Source: Gordonia hankookensis
Lineage (GTDB): Bacteria; Actinomycetota; Actinomycetes; Mycobacteriales; Mycobacteriaceae
DNA: 64,000 nucleotides
Direction: 5' to 3'
NCBI RefSeq assembly: GCF_014673215.1
Contig: NZ_JACWMS010000001.1
Coordinates: 434,001 to 498,000 of the forward strand
How positions within the stretch are numbered: the stretch's first letter is position 1; the number at the start of each line of letters is the position of its first letter. Position numbers and translations under genes: made by a program. This document shows, one piece after another, positions 8,207 to 17,791 of this stretch. The notes below the pieces were generated by a model that was not told the DNA's origin, did not search any database, and was given only the letters and a program-made list of their open reading frames with translations.

Positions 8207-9532
8207 ATGACCACACGTCTCGAGTCGGGCAGCCGCGTGCCCTGGGCCTGGCTCGTCGCCGGAGCCTCGTTCATCGCGATCATCGGCGCGGCGGGATTCC
8301 GCGCGGTGCCCAGCGTGATGATGGATCCGCTGCACATGGAGTTCGGGTGGTCGCACGCCACCGTCGGTGCCGCGATGTCGATCAACATGGTCCTGTTCGG
8401 CGTCACCGCCCCGTTCGCCGCGGCCCTGATGGACCGCTTCGGCATCCGCCCGGTTCTCACCGGCGCACTCCTGCTGATCGCCGCCGGTACCGGTCTCGGC
8501 GTCTTCATGTCCGCGAGTTGGCAGTTGCTCGTGCTGTGGGGCGTGCTGGTGGGCCTGGGCACCGGCTCCATCTCGATGGGATTCGTCGCCACGGTGTCAA
8601 CGCGATGGTTTGTCGCACGACGTGGCCTGGTCACCGGAGTGCTCACGGCCGCGAGTGCCACCGGGCAACTGATCTTCCTGCCGGTGATCGCCCAGGTGAC
8701 CGACAGCCACGGGTGGCGTTGGGCATCGGTCCTCGTCACGCTCGCGGCTCTGGCGGTCATCCCGCTGGTGCTGCTGCTGATCCGTGACCATCCCCGCGAC
8801 GTGGGTACCACCGCATATGGCGCAGGCCCCGACGACACCGAGGACCACCTCCCCAACGGAAGTTTCGGGGCGGCAGCCCGCGGACTGGTCAGCGGTGCCA
8901 GAGTGCCCGCATTCTGGTTGCTGGCAGGCAGTTTCGCGATCTGCGGGATGACCACCAACGGATTGATCGGCACACATTTCATCCCGGCCGCACACGATCA
9001 CGGCATGCCGACGACGGTTGCCGCCTCGCTGCTCGCGACGATCGGGATCTTCGACGTCGCCGGGACCATCTTCTCCGGGTGGCTCACCGATCGCGTGGAC
9101 GCGCGTGTGCTGCTCGTCATCTACTACCTCGGCCGTGGCGCTTCGCTCGTCCTGCTGCCGATGCTGCTGTCTCCGCATGCGGAGCCCAGCACCTGGGTCT
9201 TCATCATCTTCTATGGTCTGGACTGGGTCGCCACGGTGCCGCCGACCATCGCGATCTGCCGCGAGTACTTCGGCGCGGCGACGCCGGTGGTCTTCGGCTG
9301 GGTGTTCGCGTCACATCAGATCGGGGCCGCGGTGGCTGCATTCGGTGCGGGTTACATCCGAGACGCACAAGGCAGCTATGACAACGCCTTCCACGTGGCC
9401 GCCGCCCTCTGCGTGGTCGCGGCGATCCTGTGCGGGGCGATCCGCCGCAGGCTCCCTGACCCGCGGCCGGACCTCGAACCGGTGCACGACGACCCCGAGA
9501 TCAGAACGGCCTCATCCGAACACAGCGCGTGA
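8207..9532 (+). CDS. MFS transporter, oxalate/formate or monocarboxylate antiporter type
   Basis: A 441-residue, 12-helix major facilitator protein. Helices are obvious throughout (for example FIAIIGAAGFRAVPSVMM, VLFGVTAPFAAALMDRFGI, LVLWGVLVGLGTGSIS). The GxxxDRxG-type loop ALMDRFGIRP follows helix 2, and a hydrophilic loop sits between helices 6 and 7. The start at 8207 gives a short cytoplasmic N-terminus; 8189 is an in-frame alternative. It is divergent from the GlxA-type regulator, which probably controls it. Substrate is unknown. Confidence 0.82.
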   Translation: MTTRLESGSRVPWAWLVAGASFIAIIGAAGFRAVPSVMMDPLHMEFGWSHATVGAAMSINMVLFGVTAPFAAALMDRFGIRPVLTGALLLIAAGTGLGVFMSASWQLLVLWGVLVGLGTGSISMGFVATVSTRWFVARRGLVTGVLTAASATGQLIFLPVIAQVTDSHGWRWASVLVTLAALAVIPLVLLLIRDHPRDVGTTAYGAGPDDTEDHLPNGSFGAAARGLVSGARVPAFWLLAGSFAICGMTTNGLIGTHFIPAAHDHGMPTTVAASLLATIGIFDVAGTIFSGWLTDRVDARVLLVIYYLGRGASLVLLPMLLSPHAEPSTWVFIIFYGLDWVATVPPTIAICREYFGAATPVVFGWVFASHQIGAAVAAFGAGYIRDAQGSYDNAFHVAAALCVVAAILCGAIRRRLPDPRPDLEPVHDDPEIRTASSEHSA

Positions 9533-9535
9533 CCG

Positions 9536-10747
9536 TCAGAACCGGACGCCGGGCTCACAGAGAAAACCGATCCCCTTGCGGCCGATGCGGGTCAGCACGA
9601 GCGACAGGGGCCGGGAACCGCCGAGCTTCAACCGTTTGCGAAGCCGATCCGGGTCCACATCGAGTCCACGGACCAAGATCTCGAGGCTTCCGCAGTCATG
9701 TGCGGCAAGACGCTTGCGCAGTTCCTTCTCGGCGACACCGGTGGCCTCGATGACCCGAAAGCCTCGCTCCCCGGCAGGCACGTCGTCGCCGGTGAGGTAG
9801 GCGATCTGCGGGTCGAGCTGCCAGAGTCGGTGCCGGCGAGCGTAATTCCGGACCAGTCCGGCCCGCACGACCGCACCGTCCGGGTCGATGATCCACCGCC
9901 CCACCTCGCCGACCGGCACCTGGTCGGCACCATCGTCGACGACCTCGTAGCCCGCCACCGAGCCGTCCGGGCGGGACCGCAGGACGGTGGCGCGCCGACT
10001 CGGGTCACCATCACGTTCGGTCCACAGGCATGCCTCGCGAACCGCCCCGTCGAGCGAGGTGATCTGCACCTGACCGGCGAATCCGAAGCGATCCCGAAGC
10101 ATCCGGTAGTCCAGCCCCGGAGCGCATTTCACACCGATCGGCCGACCGGCATAGGTGGTGAGCACATCGAAGAGTGGCGGCGCGAGCTGATCGAGCCGGA
10201 ACACCCTACCCGCCCCGGATCGCCGCGCCGGATCGGCGAGCACGACGTCCGCGGTGGAGGTCGGGGTGAGGGCGTCTGCCTGCACGATCGTGGTCCGGCG
10301 ATCGGACAACGATCCGTTGTGGCGCGCCATGCGCAGACGCACCGGGTCGATGTCGCTGCCCAGGACACCCGAGATCCCTTCGTGCGCGGCGAGCTCCATG
10401 ATCTCGGCACCGATCGAACACGTGACATCGTGCACCACCGCCCCCGGGAAGCGCTCGGCTATCTCGGCCGCACGGTGTCGGGCCACCGCACTGGCGGTCG
10501 CCTGTTGCAGCGCGTCGTCGGTGAACAACATGTCGTCGGCCGCGTCGAGTCTCGCACGTCCTCGACGGCGACACCGCACCGTCTCGATCAGGGCGCCGTC
10601 GTATGAGCCGTACCGTCGGCGCAGCTCACCGATGTCGGCGAGCATCGACACCGCCGAGAGGTCCAGCATCGAGGCGGAGTCGAGCGCCTCGATGCCCGTC
10701 GGAGTCTGCAAGAAGGCGACGTCGTCGAGTGTGAATCGATACCCCAT
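9536..10747 (-). CDS. SAM-dependent methyltransferase with THUMP-like C-terminal domain (Rv3037c-like)
   Basis: A 403-residue protein. An N-terminal helical region is followed by a Rossmann methyltransferase domain (VVHDVTCSIGAEIMELA near 108; DVVLADPARRSG near 174). A THUMP-like C-terminal domain ends with RIGRKGIGFLCEPG. The M. tuberculosis homologue Rv3037c belongs to the extended MGLP cluster and is proposed to methylate the polysaccharide, though the fold also resembles nucleic-acid methyltransferases. It converges on the MFS gene with 3 bp between them. The next gene upstream on the same strand is another methyltransferase. Confidence 0.8.
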   Translation of the reverse strand: MGYRFTLDDVAFLQTPTGIEALDSASMLDLSAVSMLADIGELRRRYGSYDGALIETVRCRRRGRARLDAADDMLFTDDALQQATASAVARHRAAEIAERFPGAVVHDVTCSIGAEIMELAAHEGISGVLGSDIDPVRLRMARHNGSLSDRRTTIVQADALTPTSTADVVLADPARRSGAGRVFRLDQLAPPLFDVLTTYAGRPIGVKCAPGLDYRMLRDRFGFAGQVQITSLDGAVREACLWTERDGDPSRRATVLRSRPDGSVAGYEVVDDGADQVPVGEVGRWIIDPDGAVVRAGLVRNYARRHRLWQLDPQIAYLTGDDVPAGERGFRVIEATGVAEKELRKRLAAHDCGSLEILVRGLDVDPDRLRKRLKLGGSRPLSLVLTRIGRKGIGFLCEPGVRF

Positions 10748-10792
10748 CGCCGATCATCCTTCCCGGCCGACGTCCGCTGCACGGACCCCGCG

Positions 10793-11764
10793 TTACGGCT
10801 TCGTGCCGGCGACGATCGCGTTGTAGAAGAACTTGGGCGGCACCACTTTCCGCAGGACTTTCTCGTCCAGCCAGGACAGCCGCTTCCATCCGTTGAACGC
10901 GAACATGGCCCAGCCCCAACCGAGCTTCGACGGCGGGACCGCCGCCTCGAAGGTCCGCACCGGCCACCCGAGCATGGCCGCGGCGAGTTCCTCGGTCGCG
11001 GTCTCCACGGCCGTCGCCCCCGCGGCGCGCGCCATGCGTTCGAGCTCGGCCGGATCAAAGGTGTGGATGTCGACGACGGCCTCGAGAGCAGCGGCGCGCG
11101 ACGACTCGTCGAGCTCCTCCTGGGGACGCCGCCAGGACTGCAGCGGTCCGAGTCTGGTGATGTTGGTGGTCGCCGCCCACGTCGCCCGGCTCATCCACCG
11201 GGCATAGAAATCGCCGATGGTCGTCGGTTCTCCGGCGAACACGAATCGGCCACCCGGCTTGAGCACCCGCAACACCTCGCGCAACGCCTGCTCGACATCC
11301 GGGATGTGATGCAGGACAGCGTGTCCGACGACGAGATCGAAAGTGTTGTCGTCGTACGGGATCTTCTCGGCGTCGGCGACGCGACCGTCGACATCGAGGC
11401 CGAGGTTCTCGGCATTGCGCAACGCGACCTTGACCATGCCGGGCGAGAGGTCGGTGACCGAGCCCTTCTTCGCCACACCGGACTGCATGAGGTTGAGCAG
11501 GAAGAACCCGGTGCCGCAGCCGAGTTCCATCGCCCGCTCGTACGGCAGCGCGGTGTCCGACGCGACCGCGTCGAAACGTCCACGCGCATAGTCGATGCAG
11601 CGCTCGTCGTAGGAGATGGACCACTTGTCGTCGTAGGTCTCCGCCTCCCAGTCGTGGTAGAGCACCTGCGCGAGTTTGGTGTCCTCGAGGGCCGCCTTGA
11701 CCTGTTCCTCGGTGGCGTGCGGATTCGGCTCCGGATCGGTTCCCGGCGTCACATTCGTGGTCAT
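10793..11764 (-). CDS. Class I SAM-dependent methyltransferase (Rv3038c-like)
   Basis: A 323-residue methyltransferase. The SAM site is AMELGCGTGFFLLNL near residue 77, with LSPGMVKVALRNAENLG and FDLVVGHAVLHHIPDVEQALREV downstream, the standard Methyltransf_11/25 pattern. A C-terminal region of about 100 residues (KRLSWLDEKVLRKVVPPKFFYN) is typical of this mycobacterial group. The start is an ATG at 11764 with GAGGA just upstream. It is co-oriented with echA17 and the Rv3037c-like gene, as in mycobacteria. Substrate unknown. Confidence 0.8.
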   Translation of the reverse strand: MTTNVTPGTDPEPNPHATEEQVKAALEDTKLAQVLYHDWEAETYDDKWSISYDERCIDYARGRFDAVASDTALPYERAMELGCGTGFFLLNLMQSGVAKKGSVTDLSPGMVKVALRNAENLGLDVDGRVADAEKIPYDDNTFDLVVGHAVLHHIPDVEQALREVLRVLKPGGRFVFAGEPTTIGDFYARWMSRATWAATTNITRLGPLQSWRRPQEELDESSRAAALEAVVDIHTFDPAELERMARAAGATAVETATEELAAAMLGWPVRTFEAAVPPSKLGWGWAMFAFNGWKRLSWLDEKVLRKVVPPKFFYNAIVAGTKP

Positions 11765-11824
11765 TCCTCGGCTACTTCCTCGTCATCGGGGTGAATCGCG
11801 GTCTGGTGAATCGCGGTTGGTGGG

Positions 11825-12613
11825 TCACTTGCCGGTGAACTCGGCCTTGCCCGGGCCGTTCTCGATGAAGGACTTCATCCCGACGGCACGGTCCTCGGTG
11901 GCGAACAGTGCCGCGAAGAGCTGTTCCTCGATCTTCAGACCGGTTGCGAGATCGACTCCGAGTCCCTGATCGACCGACTTCTTGCCGGCCGCGAGCGCGA
12001 TGGACGCCGCATTGCGGAACTGCCCGGCCCACGTCAATGCCGCGTTGTACACCTCGTCGGGCGCCACGACCTCGTCGACCAGACCGATGGCGAGCGCTTC
12101 CTCGGCGCCGACGAAGCGACCGCTGAAGATCATGTCCTTGGCCTTGGCCGGCCCGACCAGTCGGGCGAGACGCTGGGTTCCGCCGCCACCGGGGATCACG
12201 CCGAGCAGGATCTCGGGCACACCCAGTTTGGCGTTGTCCCCGGCGATGCGCCGGTCCGCGCCGAGGGCGACCTCCAGACCACCTCCGAGCGCGTACCCGG
12301 TGATCGCGGCGACCGTCGGCTTCGGGATGTCGGCGATGGAACCGAGAGCAGCCTGCAGCCGACCGGCGACCTTGCTCATCTCCGCATAGGTCATGTCGTT
12401 CATCTCTTTGATGTCGGCGCCCGCGGCCAGCACCTTCGGTCCGCCGTAGACGACCACGGCCTTGATGTCGTCACGCACGGTCGCCTCCGCGGCGGCCGCA
12501 GCGAGTTCGGTCTGCACCTGCCGATTCAGCGCGTTCATCGGAGGACGATCGAGCCGGATGGTGCCCACGCCGGGATGATCATCAGATGTCTCGAGGGTGA
12601 CGAACTCAGCCAT
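11825..12613 (-). CDS. echA17: Enoyl-CoA hydratase/isomerase EchA17-like (Rv3039c)
   Basis: A 262-residue crotonase. The oxyanion-hole signature is AAGADIKEM near residue 66 and GYALGGGLEVALGADRRIA near 106. The catalytic glutamate region reads KLGVPEILLGVIPGGGGTQRLARLVG. It would hydrate trans-2-enoyl-CoA in beta-oxidation. A -10 (TAGCCT) 6 nt before the ATG predicts a leaderless mRNA. The Rv3038c-like gene follows 60 bp downstream. It diverges from the PrimPol gene across only 69 bp that hold two back-to-back leaderless promoters. Confidence 0.86.
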   Translation of the reverse strand: MAEFVTLETSDDHPGVGTIRLDRPPMNALNRQVQTELAAAAAEATVRDDIKAVVVYGGPKVLAAGADIKEMNDMTYAEMSKVAGRLQAALGSIADIPKPTVAAITGYALGGGLEVALGADRRIAGDNAKLGVPEILLGVIPGGGGTQRLARLVGPAKAKDMIFSGRFVGAEEALAIGLVDEVVAPDEVYNAALTWAGQFRNAASIALAAGKKSVDQGLGVDLATGLKIEEQLFAALFATEDRAVGMKSFIENGPGKAEFTGK

Positions 12614-12619
12614 GGTCGA

Positions 12620-12625
12620 AGGCTA
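12620..12625 (-). promoter_or_regulatory. -10 element of a leaderless echA17 transcript
   Basis: TAGCCT on the minus strand, 6 nt before the ATG at 12613. Confidence 0.55.
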
Positions 12626-12670
12626 CCGTCTGCATTGCGTGTGCAGCCCCGGCGGGGGAGGTCACGGCTC

Positions 12671-12676
12671 TACAGT
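12671..12676 (+). promoter_or_regulatory. -10 element of a leaderless PrimPol transcript
   Basis: TACAGT, 6 nt before the ATG at 12683. It is 45 bp from the opposite-strand echA17 -10, so the two promoters share one short region. Confidence 0.58.
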
Positions 12677-12682
12677 TGGCTC

Positions 12683-13681
12683 ATGGCGAAGGCCTCGGAA
12701 GCCGGTGAGCCGGTCGAGCTGGAGGTAGGTGACCGGACGATCCGTCTGTCCAGCCCCGATCGCGTGTACTTCACCGAACGCGGCGAGACGAAACGCGACC
12801 TGGCCGAGTACTACCTCGCCGTCGGCGACGGGATCGTCCGCGCACTGCGCGAACGACCGTGCATGCTGCACCGGTTCCCGAAGGGAGTCAGCGGGAAGAA
12901 GGTGCACCAGAAGCGGATCCCGGCCGGCGCACCCGACTGGCTCGAAACCGTCGAGATCTGGTTTCCGCGCTTCGGCCGCACCGCCGACGAACTCTGCGTC
13001 ACCGAGCTGGGCAGCGTGATCTGGGCCGTCCAGATGTCGACGGTCGAGTTCCATCCGTGGAACTCGCGGCGCCAGGACCCCGAGTGCCCGGACGAATGGC
13101 GTATCGACCTCGATCCGATGCCGGACTGCCCGTTCTCCCGTATCCAGCGAGTCGCACACGTCGTCGAGGAAGTCCTCGACGAACTCGGCATCCGGGGTTT
13201 CCCCAAGACGTCGGGCGGACGGGGACTGCACATCTACGTGCGGATCGAACCGGAATGGGGCTTCCCGCAGGTGCGCAGCGCCGCGCTCGCCTTTGCACGT
13301 GAGGTCGAACGCCGCGCCCCTGCCGACGTGACGACGACGTGGTGGCGCAAAGACCGTGATCCGGCCGCCGTGTTCGTCGACTTCAACCAGAACACCCGTG
13401 ATCACACCATGGCCTCGGCATACTCGGTGCGCGGGAATCCACGCGCGACGGTCTCGGCACCCATCGACTGGGCCGAGATCGATGAGGTGGCACCCGACGA
13501 TTTCACCATCGCGACCATGCCTGCCAGGTTCGCCGAGATCGGCGATCTGCACCGTGAGATCGACGATGTCGCCCACCGGCTCGACACCCTGCTGGAATGG
13601 GCTGAGCGCGATGGCGCCACCATCGGCGACGTCGGTGGTGACGGGCTCGATGGTGACGGGGTCGTCGACCTGGATTCCTGA
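12683..13681 (+). CDS. Stand-alone LigD-type polymerase/primase domain protein
   Basis: A 332-residue protein equivalent to the polymerase domain of bacterial LigD, without ligase or nuclease domains. The metal-binding aspartates are intact: IDLDP (D142, D144) and FVDFNQN (D233). KTSGGRGLHIYV supplies the conserved histidine. Mycobacteria carry similar free-standing PrimPol proteins besides LigD, able to add nucleotides at break ends or prime gaps. The ATG at 12683 is fixed by a leaderless -10. No Ku or ligase gene is in the window. The last 20 residues are Gly/Asp rich and low in complexity. Confidence 0.86.
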   Translation: MAKASEAGEPVELEVGDRTIRLSSPDRVYFTERGETKRDLAEYYLAVGDGIVRALRERPCMLHRFPKGVSGKKVHQKRIPAGAPDWLETVEIWFPRFGRTADELCVTELGSVIWAVQMSTVEFHPWNSRRQDPECPDEWRIDLDPMPDCPFSRIQRVAHVVEEVLDELGIRGFPKTSGGRGLHIYVRIEPEWGFPQVRSAALAFAREVERRAPADVTTTWWRKDRDPAAVFVDFNQNTRDHTMASAYSVRGNPRATVSAPIDWAEIDEVAPDDFTIATMPARFAEIGDLHREIDDVAHRLDTLLEWAERDGATIGDVGGDGLDGDGVVDLDS

Positions 13682-13693
13682 GCTGCCCCGTGA

Positions 13694-14530
13694 TCAGCGA
13701 CTGAGGCCGGGCACCTCGCGGTCGGCGGCGACGGCGAAGTACCGATCCGATCCGGCGAACTTGAGACCGGCCAGCCCGGCGCCGGGCGTGACGGACGGTT
13801 CGATCGGCTCGATCACCCGATCAGCGCCCAGCAGTTCCGCGACCGAGGAGAACTCGGCCAGATGATTCAGCTGCGCCCAGGTCGGCGGGAGAAGCGTGTG
13901 CTCGTTCGCGATCCACGCGTCGAGGGCGGCACGCGGTGTGGCCCATGCGGTCACCTCGGCCTCGGTGGTCTTGCCGTCGGCCGTCTGTCCCTCGGGCAAC
14001 GCTGCCAGGAAGAAACGGGTGTCGTAGCGACGCTTCTCGATGATCGGGGTGATCCAGTGGGCCAGCGGTCGCAGGAGATCTGCCCGCAGGCTCAGCCCCT
14101 CCCCGCGGAGGAAATCACCCAGCGACAGCGTCTTGTCGACGAGTTGGTCGCGATGGGACTCGTACGACTGCGGATCGACCGGAGTGCCATCGGGTCGGCT
14201 GGCCAGCAGCACGCCGCATTCTTCGAAGGTCTCGCGGACCGCGGCACACACCAGCGCCTGCGCCGTCTTGGGGTCGGTGTGGAACGCGTCGGCCCACCAC
14301 TGCGCGTCTGGCCCGGTCCAGTCGATGTCGGCATCCGCGTCGCGCGGATCAACCCCGCCACCGGGAAAGACGGTCACCCCGCCCGCGAAAGCCATCTGCT
14401 TCACCCGGCGCTGCAGGAAGACCTCGACACCGTCCTCCGAGTCACGGACCAGCACCACCGTCGCCGCCCCACGCAGCGGGGCAGGTTCGGTTGCGGTCGG
14501 TTCCGGGGCAGATGGGCTCATGGCAGACAC
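13694..14530 (-). CDS. NUDIX hydrolase (Rv3040c-like)
   Basis: A 278-residue NUDIX protein. The N-terminal half has TVVLVRDSEDGVEVFLQRR and FPGGGVDPRD. The NUDIX box is split by an insertion before its catalytic helix, RETFEECGVLL near residue 107 (RExxEExG intact). The insertion resembles coenzyme A/ADP-ribose type NUDIX proteins, but substrate is not determined by sequence. The ATG has AGGAGTG upstream. It lies downstream of the ABC ATPase gene on the same strand. Confidence 0.83.
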   Translation of the reverse strand: MSAMSPSAPEPTATEPAPLRGAATVVLVRDSEDGVEVFLQRRVKQMAFAGGVTVFPGGGVDPRDADADIDWTGPDAQWWADAFHTDPKTAQALVCAAVRETFEECGVLLASRPDGTPVDPQSYESHRDQLVDKTLSLGDFLRGEGLSLRADLLRPLAHWITPIIEKRRYDTRFFLAALPEGQTADGKTTEAEVTAWATPRAALDAWIANEHTLLPPTWAQLNHLAEFSSVAELLGADRVIEPIEPSVTPGAGLAGLKFAGSDRYFAVAADREVPGLSR

Positions 14531-14570
14531 TCCTGTCGAACGATCACCGTATGACGGTAGCGCGCGCCGA

Positions 14571-15428
14571 TCAGCCTGCCGCTCGGCGATGCCCTCCGGG
14601 GCGCCGGGTCCGCCGGGCGAAATAGCGCCCGTCGACCTTGCTCAGGGTGATCTGCTGCCGGAACGCCGTCGACAGGTTCTCGCTGGTGAGGACATCGTCG
14701 AGAAGTCCCTGCCCGACGATCTCCCCTTCGGAGAGCAACATGACGTGAGTGAATCCGTCCGGGATCTCCTCGACGTGGTGGGTGATCAGCACGATCGCGG
14801 GCGCCTCCGGATCGGAGGCCAGTCGACCGAGGCGGTCCACCAGTTCCTCCCGGCCGCCGAGGTCGAGGCCTGCCGCCGGTTCGTCGAGCAGCAGCAGTTC
14901 CGGATCGGTCATCAGCGCACGCGCGATAAGGACTCGTTTGCGTTCACCCTCCGACAACGTCCCGAACAGGCGATCGGCGAGGTGTTCGGCACCCAGCGAC
15001 TCCAGGGACTCGACTGCCTGAGCGCGGTCGATGTCGTCGTAGGTCTCGCGCCACCTCCCGATGACCGAATACCCGGCAGAGATCACCACGTCGCTCACGA
15101 CCTCGTCGGCGGGTACCCGTTCGGCCAGGGCCGCGCTGGACACACCGATGCGTGTCGAGAGCTCCCGGACCTCCACCTTCCCGAGCGGCTCGTTCAACAC
15201 AAAGGCCCTACCGGCGGTCGGGTGGACCTGCGCGGCGGCCAGCCGCATGAGCGAGGTCTTGCCCGCGCCGTTCGGCCCGATCACCACCCAGCGTTCATCG
15301 AGTTCGACCTGCCAGGAGACGGGCCCGACCAGTGTGTTGCCACCGCGGACCAGCGTCACGTCGCGGAAATCGACCAACAGGTCCGGATCGGATTCGTACA
15401 CCTCGTCGTCGTCGGTCGCGTCTGTCAC
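14571..15428 (-). CDS. ABC transporter ATP-binding protein (Rv3041c-like)
   Basis: A 285-residue stand-alone ATPase. Walker A is [10 protein letters not shown] (51-60), the signature LSEGERKR, Walker [16 protein letters not shown], and the switch histidine is in LITHHVEEI. No permease gene is adjacent, as in mycobacteria where Rv3041c also lacks one. The protein resembles ModF/YlmA-type ATPases, so the cargo is unknown. The NUDIX gene follows 40 bp downstream on the same strand and is probably co-transcribed. Confidence 0.84.
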   Translation of the reverse strand: MTDATDDDEVYESDPDLLVDFRDVTLVRGGNTLVGPVSWQVELDERWVVIGPNGAGKTSLMRLAAAQVHPTAGRAFVLNEPLGKVEVRELSTRIGVSSAALAERVPADEVVSDVVISAGYSVIGRWRETYDDIDRAQAVESLESLGAEHLADRLFGTLSEGERKRVLIARALMTDPELLLLDEPAAGLDLGGREELVDRLGRLASDPEAPAIVLITHHVEEIPDGFTHVMLLSEGEIVGQGLLDDVLTSENLSTAFRQQITLSKVDGRYFARRTRRPGGHRRAAG

Positions 15429-15543
15429 TCCCCCATGGTGCCCTACGACGATGGCCGCCGCGTGGAGCCATGCGACACATGCTCGCCGACAAGGGAATCC
15501 GACATGCCGGAATACACCGGGGCGCCGGCGCCTTGACCACTAC

Positions 15544-16536
15544 ATGAGTGTTGATCTGTCCATCCTCGACCTGGCGCAGGTCGGCCCCGGTGAGACCGTG
15601 CATGACAGCTTCGTCGCGAGCGTCGACATGGCACAGCGCGCGGAACGTTGGGGCTTCCGTCGCATCTGGTACGCGGAGCACCACAACATGTCGTCGATCG
15701 CCTCGGCCGCGCCAGCTGTTCTCATCTCACATGTGGCGGCACACACCGAATCGATCCGGCTCGGCGCCGGTGGCGTGATGTTGCCGAATCACTCGCCACT
15801 GGCCATCGCCGAACAATTCGGCACCCTCGGCGAGCTGTACCCGGGTCGCATCGATCTCGGACTCGGCCGGGCGCCGGGCGGAGATCAGCAGACCTTCGCC
15901 GCATTGCGACGCTCGATGGCGTCGGCAGATCGGTTCCCATCGGATGTGCTGGAACTGCAGGGGTACCTCCGTGGTCAGTCTCGTGTCGAGGGTGTGGCGG
16001 CGACGCCGGGCGCCGGGACCGACATCCCGCTGTACATCCTTGGCTCGTCGCTCTTCGGCGCCCAACTCGCCGCCGCGCTCGGCCTCCCCTATGCGTTCGC
16101 ATCGCATTTCGCGCCGCAGGCCCTCGAGGAGGCTGTCGCGGTGTACCGGCGCGAGTTCCAGCCGTCCGAACAGCTCGAGTCCCCTTATGTGATCGCCGGT
16201 GTCTGTGTGATCGCCGATGACGACGAGGCGGTCGCCCAAGAGCAACTGCGGCAGGCAAAACGTCACCGTGTCAACGCGCTCTTCGGCCGCGGCCGGAAGT
16301 TCACCGACGAGGAGGCCGACATGATCCTCGACATGCCGCAAGGCCGTCAGATCGATTCGATGATGACCTACGCAGGCGTCGGCACACCGACGCAGGTGCT
16401 CGACTACCTCGACTGGTTCGCAGGCCACGCCGCAGCAGACGAACTCATCGTCGCGTCCATCGCTCCTGATCGAGAGATCTGGCGGAACACCTTGGGGCAC
16501 ATCGCTCCGGCGACCGCACGTACCGCGACGCCCTGA
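15544..16536 (+). CDS. Luciferase-like flavin-dependent monooxygenase, group 1
   Basis: A 330-residue LLM-class oxidoreductase of the TIGR03558 type: [12 protein letters not shown] at the N-terminus, [15 protein letters not shown] near residue 40, [22 protein letters not shown] near 77, and [17 protein letters not shown] near 102. The fold is a TIM barrel using reduced FMN (F420 cannot be excluded in this organism). The ATG at 15544 fits the family N-terminus. It is flanked by genes on the opposite strand and stands alone. Substrate unknown. Confidence 0.84.
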   Translation: MSVDLSILDLAQVGPGETVHDSFVASVDMAQRAERWGFRRIWYAEHHNMSSIASAAPAVLISHVAAHTESIRLGAGGVMLPNHSPLAIAEQFGTLGELYPGRIDLGLGRAPGGDQQTFAALRRSMASADRFPSDVLELQGYLRGQSRVEGVAATPGAGTDIPLYILGSSLFGAQLAAALGLPYAFASHFAPQALEEAVAVYRREFQPSEQLESPYVIAGVCVIADDDEAVAQEQLRQAKRHRVNALFGRGRKFTDEEADMILDMPQGRQIDSMMTYAGVGTPTQVLDYLDWFAGHAAADELIVASIAPDREIWRNTLGHIAPATARTATP

Positions 16537-16562
16537 CAGTTCGCAGCACCCGCCGGGCGTCG
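16526..16562. terminator. Hairpin between convergent genes
   Basis: An 8-bp perfect stem (CGACGCCC at 16526-16533 with GGGCGTCG at 16555-16562) and a 21-nt loop span the stop codon of the monooxygenase and the short gap before the convergent cupin gene. There is no U-tract, as is usual in actinobacteria. Confidence 0.4.
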
Positions 16563-16564
16563 GA

Positions 16565-17029
16565 TCAGGTCACGTCGGGAGCGAGACGGAAGTCCGCGAA
16601 ATCGAAGCCCGGCAGCACCAGACAGCTGACCAGCGACGGCTCCTCGTCGGTCGGTCGGGCGCGCTGCCATGTGCCGGGCGGGACGACGGCCTGGGGCTGC
16701 TGACCTTCGGCGATGTCGGCCCCGACCACGATGCCCGCGGGCGCACCGGGCGTCGGTCCGTTGCCACCCAGTTCGAGCAGCACCGGCGAGCCTCGGTGAT
16801 GCAGCCACAGCTCTGCACCGCGGACCGTGTGCCACGCGGAATGCTCACCCGGCAGAAGCAGGAAGTAGATTGCGGTACCGGCCGATCGATCACCCGGATA
16901 GCCGTGCGGGAGAACATCGGCCGGGATCGTGACATCGCTGCGCCACGTCTCCCGATACCAGCCGCCTTCCGGATGCGGCGAGAGACCGAGCCCCCGTGCC
17001 CAATCCGGCAGTTCCGAGGCTGCACTCAT
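16565..17029 (-). CDS. DUF985 cupin protein
   Basis: A 154-residue small cupin. HPEGGWYRETWRS near residue 18, TAIYFLLLPGEHSAWHTVRG near 51 and ELWLHHRGSPVLLEL near 73 match the DUF985 (cupin_5) family. No enzyme activity is established for it. The ATG at 17029 overlaps the stop of the PTH2-like gene by 4 bp, so translation is probably coupled. Confidence 0.82.
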   Translation of the reverse strand: MSAASELPDWARGLGLSPHPEGGWYRETWRSDVTIPADVLPHGYPGDRSAGTAIYFLLLPGEHSAWHTVRGAELWLHHRGSPVLLELGGNGPTPGAPAGIVVGADIAEGQQPQAVVPPGTWQRARPTDEEPSLVSCLVLPGFDFADFRLAPDVT

Positions 17030-17790
17030 CCGTCGATCACCTCCGCGATCACCGTCACCGATCCGGGTGCGATCTCGGTGAACCCGGCGTCGCGGACCGC
17101 GACCGCGTGACCCGTCGAGTCGGCGTCGAGCAGCGCCGCCCACTGCGCTGGCGACGCCTCGCGAACCGCGAGCGAACACGCCGCCCGGCGCCATTCCCGT
17201 GCCCGGTCCGCTGTCATCAGCTTGACGGCGAGCATCGCACCGTGACCGACCTGGGCTGCGGCCTTTCCCACCGTCATCTCGAGACCCGGATTGATCCAGA
17301 GGCACACTCCCACGTCAGGTGCGGTGGACGCGACCTCCCCGCCGATCTCCGTCCCGCCGATCTGCAGACGGGAGATCCGCTTGTCGACATCGCCGACCCG
17401 ACCCGGCACGATCGCCCGCGCCTGCGCACTGCCCTGCGCGACGGTCACGCCCCAGACCTCCTGCGCCGCTGCCCATTGCGCACCGCGTGCACGGCGAGCG
17501 ATCTTGCGGATGCGGGCATCGCACCAGGCATCCAGCGGCGCCCTCCACGGGCCGTCGCCACCTGAGCGGTCGTCGAGACAGAGCAGCGCCACCGAGCGGG
17601 CGGCAGCGGTCAGCAGCTCGGTGCGATCCGGCGGATCCGCCTTCTCGATCCGCACCACCATCTGCATGGCCAGCACGTCGCCGGGATCGTCCGGGTCCTC
17701 TCCCCCTCCGACATAGTCCACCAGGCGCCGATAGGCGTCGTCGAAAGGGTCCGCGGCATCGATCTCGGTCGCCGTGTCGGTCACCCCCAC
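17026..17790 (-). CDS. PTH2-domain peptidyl-tRNA hydrolase-like protein
   Basis: A 254-residue protein whose C-terminal 120 residues match peptidyl-tRNA hydrolase 2: LEMTVGKAAAQVGHGAML near residue 163 corresponds to the family K-x-AAQ-x-xHA motif. The N-terminal 130 residues are helical and specific to actinobacterial members. The start is a GTG at 17790, which abuts the VOC gene stop; an in-frame GTG at 17784 is possible. Genuine hydrolase activity is plausible but untested for this long form. Confidence 0.72.
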   Translation of the reverse strand: MGVTDTATEIDAADPFDDAYRRLVDYVGGGEDPDDPGDVLAMQMVVRIEKADPPDRTELLTAAARSVALLCLDDRSGGDGPWRAPLDAWCDARIRKIARRARGAQWAAAQEVWGVTVAQGSAQARAIVPGRVGDVDKRISRLQIGGTEIGGEVASTAPDVGVCLWINPGLEMTVGKAAAQVGHGAMLAVKLMTADRAREWRRAACSLAVREASPAQWAALLDADSTGHAVAVRDAGFTEIAPGSVTVIAEVIDG

Positions 17791-17791
17791 A

